Assembly (NCBI GenBank): GCA_039583875.1
Contig: CM077155.1
Location: forward strand, 5,940,043 to 6,004,042
Source: Platanthera guangdongensis
Lineage: Eukaryota > Streptophyta > Magnoliopsida > Asparagales > Orchidaceae
DNA: 64,000 bases
Direction: 5' to 3'
Below, piece after piece: positions 56,228 to 64,000 of the stretch; position 1 is the first letter of the stretch, and every line of letters begins with the position of its first letter. Both the position numbers and the translations under genes were made by a program. Under the pieces are notes generated by a model. The model ran no database searches and was not told the DNA's origin. It worked only from the letters and a program-made list of their open reading frames with translations.

Positions 56228-57973
56228 TGAAAGTGCAAGTTAGATCTGAAATACTCTAAGTGGGAGGGGGGGGTGAATAGAATATTGTGCTCACTACAAA
56301 CTTTTTACAGCTTTTGCTGTAATCCTAAGTGAACAGATTAATGAATAAAGAAATAAGCACAACAAGCCTAACAAATCACAGATCACAGCCAAAATAAAAG
56401 AAAGAGGGAAACCAGACGACACAAGAAATTTATAGTGGTTCTCCAACTTGGGTACATCCACTCTTCTACCACCCTGGTAGGAATCCACTCAAATTTTTGA
56501 TCAGGTGCCTGACACCAATGAGCTTTTGTTCAGGTGCTCAAAAACCAAAACCTCAAGTCTTTTGGTAGGAGACTTGTAACCAGGAATAATTTTGAAGGGA
56601 ATTAAAACCCTGTACAGAAGATGGAAAATGGGGTGATGGGGTCCTCTCTTTCTCAATAACAACTGAGAAGACTTGTGGATTGATTTCGGCAGATTGCTCC
56701 CCATGAGATCTTGAATGAATCAGGAATTCTGGAGCACTACTTCAGGGTGACAGGTCTTCAAAGAGCTTGAGTGCCTGGACCAGAGATTGCTTCAGGAACT
56801 TCTTTGACAGATAGAATAATTGTTGTCCTTCAGAAGTTATCCTGTAGGGTTGAAGGAAGAAGACTCTTGATAATGATTGAATATTCTTCTTCTTCTTGAT
56901 GATGTTCTCTGGCTTAGGCTGATTGCAGTATGAAAACTTTAGATTTCTGTGTGATTGTTCTTGAGTGTACTGTCTGTCTGTGTGTCTGTAACACTGCTTC
57001 AATCTTTTTCTTTTGTTTTACTGACTGAAGACTAACTGAAGAACATTCGAAATTTGAAACCTAGAGCAGTAAATGCAGTCGGCCTGGGAAGGAAGCGGCA
57101 ATCAATGATTTCTCTAACTGTCCCATGGAAAAACGGCATGAAATTATCCATGATCAATGCTCGTTCCAACGGTAACATTCCGAGAAGATTGAGCATTAAT
57201 TACTCAGGATTCATCGCCAAGAAAAGGGACGAAAAACTGGAGAAGACCTAAGTCTGGAATCGTCGAACGAAGAACAGGAATCGTCGAGCTGAGTTCACAG
57301 TTCATCGAGCTGAGCTGATGAGTTCGTCAACCAGATAATAGCAATTAGTCTTCAAGGGAAACTTGTCAATTCTGCTACAATCTTCGTCGAACTGACAATC
57401 TTCATTCGTCGAGCTGAGATCCAAATTCGTCGACCGAAGAATGATTGTGGACTTAGAATCTGAGAAGTCTCTGACTGGGAAGGATTCAAATCGTCGACCA
57501 GAAATCGTCGAGCAGATTACTGAATTCATCGACCTGACAAGTTGACTTCGTCGACCTGAGAAGTTGTGAACTTGAGGTCCAAGTTCGTCGAGCTCAGATT
57601 CTTGTTCGTCAACCAAAGCCTGAAGCTCGACTTAGAAAAATCTGGGGTTAGCCTGACTTTAGCTTGTTGAAGTATCTCAGTCTTCATCGAACAAAGAACA
57701 AATATCGTCGAGCTCAGCACAGAGAAATATCTCAAGTTCGTTGAGCTCAGAATGCCTTTCGTCGACCTGAGTTCGACGAATGTCGAACTCATTTTACTTA
57801 GCCTGAAATCTTCTAATTCTTGAGTCTTTGATAGGTTTGTTGATAGCTGGTCCATCTGATGTTGTCTATAAGGACTTGGCCTAGATTCTATTACACAAAT
57901 TTGACCCTGGTTATACATGTTGGGTCACATCCTAACCTAGTGAACCTAGTTCAAATCAACTAGGGATCCAACA
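56228..57973 (-). repeat. SIRE C 5' LTR
   Basis: 1746 bp, closely similar to 45628-47367. The CGTCGA array is at about 57258-57790. Confidence 0.9.
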
Positions 57974-57978
57974 AGTTG

Positions 57979-58792
57979 TAGGGCGAACCCATTCACTTCC
58001 ACGACTTCTAGAACCTCCTCCTAGAAACTGTCGATATAGTGGCCAAGACTCTTGTGCTACCCTTACTTGAACTGGAAAAAAGTAGTTGTCACCTTATTCT
58101 GCTTCTTGGACGTCGTGAACCTCACCATCAGGCCCAGACGTAGGCCTTTGAAGTGGTAGATAGAACCTTCGGGCAGCTGGTGGAACCAGTCTCTCTCCTT
58201 CCCCTGGAAGGTAATGGAGATGAACCTGCATTTGAATGCATTAATCATGTTGCGGATAGACACCACGTCCTCGAACTATTGGAGATACCTGACCGAGTCA
58301 TCTCTGTCGGAGTAGTAGCTCGGGATGGGCTCTCTAAAGCCATCAGAATCTAGGGTTGTTAGTACTTCATCACAGAAGGGGATCCTCCCTCCTTGGCGAT
58401 GATGGTCTTCATACTTGCGAGTATCCTCCTCATACTAACTTCCCGGCCGAGTATCCTAGAACCTCGTCAGTTGTTCAGCATCTCTGAGCCTAATCCCCTG
58501 GCAGCTCGCCAGATAGTACTGCGACTGCATTGGTCGCTCCCGCTCCACACTTACTCGTTCCATCCCGGGTCTCATAGGCGGCTCCCCCTCTTCCGACGGT
58601 GTCACGCGATGAGGCGAGGTCGCCGTGACATCAGGATTAGGAGGGAGCCCAGCTAGGATGCTCCTCTCGATCCACCTTGCAAACTACTCGAACACTGCTA
58701 CAATCACAAAGCCGCATCCACTTGTCGAGTTGCTAGCGATATCCTTATTCTTGCCTCCATCCATCATCTCGTCTACTCATGAAACTTTCTTC
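57979..58792 (-). pseudogene. G2 gag, N-terminal part
   Basis: The minus strand translates as GFREPIPSYYSD, then (after a Trp-to-TAG change) FEDVVSIRNMINAFKCR and WFHQLPEGSIYHFKGL, then FTTSKKQNK. The match to G1 gag is residue by residue (GFREPEMSYY, FEDVVSIRQMSDGFKCR, WFHQL, FTTSKKRKK). Upstream, toward 58792, the leader of gag is less conserved. Element F lies immediately beyond. Confidence 0.82.
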
Positions 58793-58797
58793 CTCGG
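58793..58797. repeat. Target-site duplication of F, left copy (CTCGG)
   Basis: Right copy CTCAG at 63872-63876; one mismatch. Confidence 0.7.
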
Positions 58798-59149
58798 TGT
58801 AAAAGCCGAACAAAAAACAAACCGAAATGGTTTTAAACTGAACTTTATTATCCGAAAAAGGTATCTATTACAAAGGTATGCCCTCCCTTATATAGAATGG
58901 AGGAGAGATGAGAGAATACAAATAAGAGATGTGGGACTAAAAATTTACAAGTTAAGCGAACTATACAAAACAAACCGCACAAGCCGCGCGGTTAGATAGA
59001 AGGGCTAACCGCACGGCTACCACAAGAGAAGAAGAGAGGTCTCCTGTGAAGACCGCTAGACCACCCGGTCTACAAGCCGGTGACACAAACCGCCAGACCG
59101 CGCGGTCTTCAAACCGCCAAGACAGACCGCCCGGTCACCAACTTCAACA
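58798..59149 (-). repeat. F 3' LTR
   Basis: 352 bp, TGTTGAAGTTGG...GGCTTTTACA on the minus strand. TATATAAG lies at 58895-58888. Several near-palindromic words of the type gaccgcNcggtc lie at about 59048-59135. Confidence 0.93.
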
Positions 59150-59156
59150 CTCCCCC

Positions 59157-62100
59157 TCAAGCTGGAGCATATATATCGATCATGCGCAGCTTGTCGCAAA
59201 CATGAAGAAACGAGGCGAAAACTGGCTTGGTGAAGATGTCAGCCAGCTCTTTATCAGAAGTGACAAAAAGAGTGCAAATTTGTTCTTTTAAGATCTCTTC
59301 ACGAATGAAATGGCAGTCAACCTCAATGTGCTTCGTTCTTTCATGGAATACCGGATTTTTGGAGATGTATATGGCGGCCTTGTTATCACAGAACATAGGT
59401 AGAGGATGGTTGTACACCTCTCCTAAATCTAGCATGAGAGCCCGCAGCCATTTTAACTCACAAGTGGTTGATTCCATACTGCGATACTCAGCTTCTGCAC
59501 TGGACCTAGAGACAACAGACTGCTTCTTGCTCTTCCAGCTCACCAGATTTCCCCCAACAAAGGTGCAAAAACCTGAGGTTGACTTGCGATCCCCTTTGTC
59601 ATCAGCATAACTTGCATCTGAGTAGGCTTCAATCCTCAGATGACCATTCTTTTGAAAAAGTAATCCTTTCCCAGGCGCTGCTTTGACATACTCCAAGATC
59701 CGCAAGGCAGACTGTAGATGGCACTCCCTAGGTGCTTGCATGAGTTGACTCACCTTGCCCACAGCATAGGAAATGTCGGGTCTGGTCACTGTGAGATATA
59801 TGAGCTTACCAACCAGACGCCTGTACCGCGAACTATCTGAAAGAGGAGGCAAATCATCTGTCCAGGTTTTGTCTTCTCCAGTTGCCATGGGGCATCGGGC
59901 AGGTTTTGCTCCAGTCAATCCTGCCTCTTTTAAAAGATCAAGGGCATACTTACGCTGAGAGAGAACTAAGGAGTCGGGCTTCCGAGAGATTTCGATCCCC
60001 AAAAAGTACTTTGGAGAGCCCATATCTTTAGTGATCAGATGTTGGCGAAGATGTCGCTTTGTCAGGGCTACCCCTTCCTGGTCATCGCCAGTGAGAAGGA
60101 TATCATCGACGTACACAGCAAGAACAACCAGCCCAGAAGGAGTTTTGCGAATAAAGATAGAGTGATCAGCAGAGCTTCGCACAAAACCAACAGCCGCCAC
60201 AATGCCGCTGAACTTGTCAAACCAAGATCGAGGACTCTGCTTGAGGACATAAATTGCCTTCTGCAGCTGGCATACTCGTGTCTCCCCCTGAGCAACATAC
60301 CTAGGAGGTTGCTCCATGTAAACGGCCTCGTGAAGATCACCATAAAGGAAGGCATTCTTGACGTCCAGCTGAGAAATCGGCCAATCCCGATTGACGGCCA
60401 CAGAGAGAAGGACTCGGATATTGCTGAGACGAGCCACGGGGGAGAAGGTATCAAAGTAATCAACCCCATAGGTCTGAGTAAAGCCCTTAGCAACAAGGCG
60501 AGCCTTATACCGATCCACAGTGCCGTCGGGGCCAAATTTGACCACAAAGACCCAGCGACAGCCAACAACATCAGTACCGAAGGGAGGAGGAACAAGAGTC
60601 CATGTACCCCGCTCCGTGAGGGTTGCCATTTCCTCATCCATGGCCAGCTTCCAGTGGGGAATAGCAAGGGCCTCCTGATAGGAATGAGGCGTGGCAGTGG
60701 CAGAGATAGCCAGCGCAAAGGCCCTGCGAGAAGGTGTAAGACGATCATATGAAACAACAGCAGCAAGGGGGTGTAGGGTACATGTCCGCACCCCTTTGCG
60801 AAGAGCCACAGGGAGATCCAGGTCGGCAGCCCCCTCGGGATCCGGAGCGTCCGTGGCAGAGAGAGCTGGCCCGGGAGAAGAGAGCGACGGCGGCGGAGAG
60901 GGTGGAGATGGAGGTGGAGAAGTGGGAGAGAGAGGTGGAGGGAGAGGAGGGGACGGAGAGGGCGGAGGGGTGGGTATCTCGGTAGGAGACGAGGGAACGA
61001 AGTGAATAGCAAGAGAGTCAGAAGGCGGGGAAGGAGGAGAGGGAGAAGCCGAGAAGTAGGAGGCATTCTCGAAGAAGATAACGTCAGCAGAGACGAACTG
61101 CTGACGAAAAACAGGGTTAAAGCAACAATAGCCTTTCTGAGTGGTGGAGTACCCCAGAAAGACACATTTGGTGGAGCGAGGGGAGAGCTTGTCACGGGTG
61201 GCAGATGGGGTATGGACAAAAGCAGTGCATCCAAAGATGCGGAGAGGGAGAGGAAAAGGCTCCTTGCCCGGATACAGAATGGAGAAGGGTGTTTTCCCGT
61301 GGAGAATGGTGGATGGAATTCGATTGATGAGGTAGCAGACGAGGAGAACGGCATAGCCCCAATATGAGCGAGGGACATGCATCTGGGTCATCAATGTGCG
61401 AGCCACATCGAGGAGGTGACGGTTTTTGCGTTCCGCCACCCCATTTTGTTGGGAGGTGTAAACACAGCTAGTCTGATGAATAATGGCATGTTGCACACAA
61501 AAAGAAGTAAAAGCATGACTCAGATACTCTTTAGCATTGTCGGAACGAAACGTTTTAATACAAATATTGAACTGAGTTTTAATCAACTGATAAAAGGATA
61601 TCCATACATCAAGAAGTTCAGAGCGATCTCGGAGGAGATACACCCAAGTACATCGAGAAAAATCATCTATAAAGGTTACAAAATAAGAACTACCCCGACC
61701 AATGGTGAGGGTAGGAGCAGGTCCCCAGATATCAAAGTGGACAAGATCAAAAGGACTAGTAGAGCCCCGTCCGTGCTTCGGCGGGAAGGAAGAACGGTGA
61801 TGCTTGCCGAGTTGACAGGCGTCGCATTGGAGAGGAGTACTGTATGGAGGGAGGTGCGGCAGGAGCTGATGTAGAAGACGTGGTGGAGGATGACCGAGGC
61901 GGAGATGCCACTGGAGAAGGTCCGTACAGGAAGACGAGAAGGCGGACAAGGCGGAAACATTATCGAGGAAGTAGAGGCCGCCGCTCTCAGTCCCAGTAGC
62001 AATCGTCCGGTGGGAGCTCGGATCCTGAAAAGAACAAGAGGTTGGTGTAAATGTCACAGAACACTGAAGCTGTTTGCATAAAGAGGTAACAGACAATAGA

Positions 62101-63206
62101 CTGCACGGAAACTTGGGCACATATAGAGTGTCCGCTAGGCGTAGTGACGGAGTAACATGAACCACTCCCGTCCCATGAACCGGGGAGGGAGAACCATCCG
62201 CAACTAGGACCGGGGGCAACCGATCATGTTGTTCGAGCAAAGAGAAGCACTGAGGATTGCCCGTCATGTGATTAGTGGCACCAGAGTCGATGAGCCATTT
62301 ACCTTGAGTCTCCATGTGGGCACTACCTGAAGAAGTTACAACAGAGGCAGACGGCTTGGAAGAGTCACCGGAGGGGCGAAGATGAGGATGCTTCGTCCAG
62401 CAGCGTTCGAAAGTATGGCCGGTTCGGCCACAATGAGAACAGAGGTAGCGGGAAGAAGCACGGCCGCCGGACTGGTGACTGCGACTACCAGAGCCACTCC
62501 GCTGAGTGTGATGAGAATAGTTGTCCGGTGGCGGAGAAGGAGCGGGCAAAAGTGGGCGCTGAAGGAGGGAGGTGACAGCAGCGATGCGGGCAGCGGTGGC
62601 ATCTAAAGTAGGAGATTCGGCCTCACCCAGAATTTGCTGGCGAATCATGTCATAAGTATCAGGAAGCCGGAGCAGATAACACACAACCAGAATCTCCTGG
62701 AAGTGCTTGTGTTGTTGAGCCAAATCCGCAGAAAAGGGGCAATTCTGAAGAATCTCAGCCCCAAGAGCCTGAACCTGTTGGTATGCAGCCGCAGGAGACA
62801 AGGTAGGACGGGCAAAGAGGTCCGCATACAACATCTAGATGCGGGAAGTCTGAGCCCCTTTGGAGTATAGAGCGGCAAGATGAAGCCAAGCGGCCTTGAC
62901 CGTCTCATCATGACGGATGACGGGAAGGCACTCATCGGAAAGACTATTCGCGAGTCAAGTACGCACAAGCGCGTCACTTGCATCCCAGTCATCAAAGAGA
63001 GGTGAAGTGATAGGAGGTGGGTCATCAACGAGATGGTTGCGTTTGCGTTGTGAGCGAAGAAGAAAGGTGAAAGAGACGCTCCAATCCGGGTAGTTGGAGC
63101 CAACAAGCTTGGAAACGGTCCCAAGGTTACCGGAAGGAGTAGGAGGAAGAGGCGGAGCCGGATTGGTGACAGGGGTGGTGGCAGTAGAGGCATCAGAAAA
63201 AGCCAT
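59157..63206 (-). pseudogene. F gag-pol polyprotein, two nonsense codons
   Basis: Start MAFSDASTATTPV at 63206; one frame of 1350 codons. Stops are TGA at 62957-62955 and TAG at 62837-62835, consistent with C-to-T changes of Arg and Gln codons. The last 1225 codons are fully open. Domains: gag with KLVGSNYPDWSVSF; zinc knuckle CSHCGRTGHTFERC; protease with WLIDSGATNHMTG; integrase zinc region (WHLRLGHPPP); DDE core with FRSDNAKEY and [15 protein letters not shown] with YVDDILLTGDD (YVDD at 60113-60102); RNase H with SDASYADDKGDRKSTSGF, SRSSAEAEYRSM and CDNKAAIYISKNP. Length and order are those of a normal copia polyprotein. Upstream of 63206 to the primer site is an untranslated leader. Confidence 0.93.
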
Positions 63207-63507
63207 AGGAGCTGGAAACAAAGGAAGCCGGGCGGTTAGGCAACAAACCGCGCGGATAGGAGAAAGAAGGGCGGCAACGGTCACAAGGAGAGAAAACCAG
63301 CGGCCAGAAAAGCCACAACCCAGCTGCAGACACAAACAGAGGGGAAGAAGTCGAACGGCTAGAGGGCAGGCCGCGCGAACAGAAGCAGGACAAAACAAGT
63401 CGCTATGATGATAGGAGAAAGAAGGGGTTACAGCGGTCAAGGGGCGCAAACCAGCGCAACAAGCCGCGCGGACAGCAAGACACAGAATCAGGAGGAGTAG
63501 ATCGAGT

Positions 63508-63519
63508 CCTCTGATACCA
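63508..63519 (-). promoter_or_regulatory. Primer-binding site (tRNA-iMet) of F
   Basis: The minus strand reads TGGTATCAGAGG directly after the LTR end. Confidence 0.88.
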
Positions 63520-63871
63520 TGTAAAAGCCGAACAAAAAACAAACCGAAATGGTTTTAAACTGAACTTTATTATCCGAAAAAGGTATCTATTACAAAGGTA
63601 TGCCCTCCCTTATATAGAATGGAGGAGAGATGAGAGAATACAAATAAGAGATGTGAGACTAAAAATTTACAAGTTAAGCGAACTATACAAAACAAACCGC
63701 ACAAGCCGCGCGGTTGGACATAAGGGCTAACCACACGGCTACCACAAGAGAAGAAGAGAGGTCGCCTGTGAAGACCGCTAGACCGCCCGGTCTACAAGCC
63801 GGTGACACAAACCGCCAGACCGCGCGGTCTTCAACCCGCCAAGACAGACCGCCCGGTCACCAACTTCAACA
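63520..63871 (-). repeat. F 5' LTR
   Basis: 352 bp. TATATAAG at 63616-63609 would start the element's transcript. Confidence 0.93.
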
Positions 63872-63884
63872 CTCAGCTACGATT

Positions 63885-63903
63885 CACGCTCACTACACCA
63901 AAG
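63885..63903 (-). promoter_or_regulatory. Probable primer-binding region of G2
   Basis: The minus strand CTTTGGTGTAGTGAGCGTG matches the G1 primer region TTTTGGTGCGATGAGCGTG in position and sequence. Confidence 0.6.
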
Positions 63904-64000
63904 TGTTGAAACCGAGAAAATCCCTACTCTAAAAATCGGATCAAGACAGCATAATGTTACTAGTCTAGCAGTCGAGCTTGACGGCTTAACTGGCTAGAAT
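63904..64000 (-). repeat. G2 5' LTR, end only (runs off the window)
   Basis: The minus strand ends ...CTCGGTTTCAACA, like the G1 LTR end CCGGTTTCAACA. Beyond that the similarity to G1 is weak. The rest lies outside the window. Confidence 0.6.

Larger units (their letters stand above)
45628..57973 (-). mobile_element. SIRE element C (Ty1/copia, SIRE/Maximus type), complete but inactive
   Basis: A 12,346-bp element with LTRs of 1740 (left) and 1746 bp (right), inserted in G2 gag. Same gene order as A and B but a clearly different subfamily: its LTR starts TGTTGGATCSCTAG and its inverted repeats have TTCGTCGA arms. Stops and frameshifts lie in all three genes. Confidence 0.9.
58798..63871 (-). 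mobile_element. F: Ty1/copia retrotransposon with 352-bp LTRs, recently inserted
   Basis: A 5,074-bp element with LTRs 58798-59149 and 63520-63871, both 352 bp, which differ at about eight positions by hand count. One gag-pol frame has only two nonsense codons and no frameshift. The polypurine tract (minus strand GCTTGAGGGGGAG, 59162-59150) and the tRNA-iMet primer site (63519-63508) are intact. Domain layout and size fit a small copia lineage (Ale/Ivana/Tork group); I cannot choose between these by eye. Confidence 0.93.
24850..64000 (-). mobile_element. G2: older Tat-type gypsy element, broken up by at least five insertions
   Basis: Minus-strand pieces in the right order suggest one element: 5' LTR end and primer region (63904-64000, 63885-63903), gag (58792-57979), gag-protease-RT-RNase H (45627-42975 and 41441-41386), an antisense-gene region (26514-25211) and part of a 3' LTR (25210-24850). 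Protein pieces match G1 closely, for example WFHQL...FTTSKK and FLDAFSGYHQIRMHPPD. The rest of RNase H and all of integrase are missing, probably lost in one deletion that also removed most of element D. Linking the left pieces (24850-26514) to the right ones is inference. The left LTR end was not found. Confidence 0.6.

Noticed and set aside
60068..61378. 436-residue Leu/Ser-rich ORF overlapping F pol
   Set aside because: It is an alternate frame of the open F polyprotein, which has all expected copia motifs.

Overview
The window is nuclear DNA from a plant, almost certainly a flowering plant. I see no host gene. Nearly all of it is LTR retrotransposons nested in one another: Ty3/gypsy elements of the Tat type, long SIRE/Maximus-type Ty1/copia elements with an extra ORF after pol, one short-LTR copia element, one solo LTR and one TRIM (terminal-repeat retrotransposon in miniature). 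Boundaries were set from paired LTRs, TG...CA ends, primer-binding sites, polypurine tracts and 5-bp target duplications read by eye. Lineage names come from domain order and architecture, not from a database search.

Left part (1-24849). Unclassified non-coding DNA (1-795, resuming at 24178) is split by G1, a Tat-type gypsy element (801-24172, duplication CAAGG, 675-bp LTRs). G1 carries one long gag-pol frame broken by stop codons, six copies of a 146-bp tandem repeat, and two antisense genes with apparent introns. Its 5' LTR is interrupted at 1317-12479 (duplication GAAGC) by a chimera: the ends are the 121-bp LTRs of a TRIM, and between them lies a 5'-LTR-less SIRE-type element (A, minus strand). 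The join is an 18-bp stretch containing the tRNA-iMet primer-binding site, present at both junctions.

Right part (24850-64000). An older minus-strand Tat element, G2, appears to run through this whole part and off the right edge. Into it were inserted: D, a SIRE-like LTR with a little internal sequence; B, a 12.2-kb plus-strand SIRE element that sits inside D (26719-38890, CACTT); E, a 1.53-kb solo LTR (41442-42974, ATACC); C, a 12.3-kb minus-strand SIRE element (45628-57973, AGCTG/AGTTG); and F, a 5.1-kb minus-strand copia element (58798-63871, CTCGG/CTCAG).

The three SIRE elements A, B and C share one plan: gag, pol, then a third ORF (ORF3) of roughly 900-1000 codons. All three carry arrays of short inverted repeats (CGTCGA...TCGACG) at the same three places: the early LTR, the end of gag, where they are translated into an S-S-N-x-D-R-R-S peptide repeat, and the stretch between pol and ORF3. 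A splice-acceptor-like sequence lies 5-7 nt before the ORF3 start codon in all three. Every pol in the window carries nonsense mutations or frameshifts, so no copy looks autonomous; F is the least damaged.
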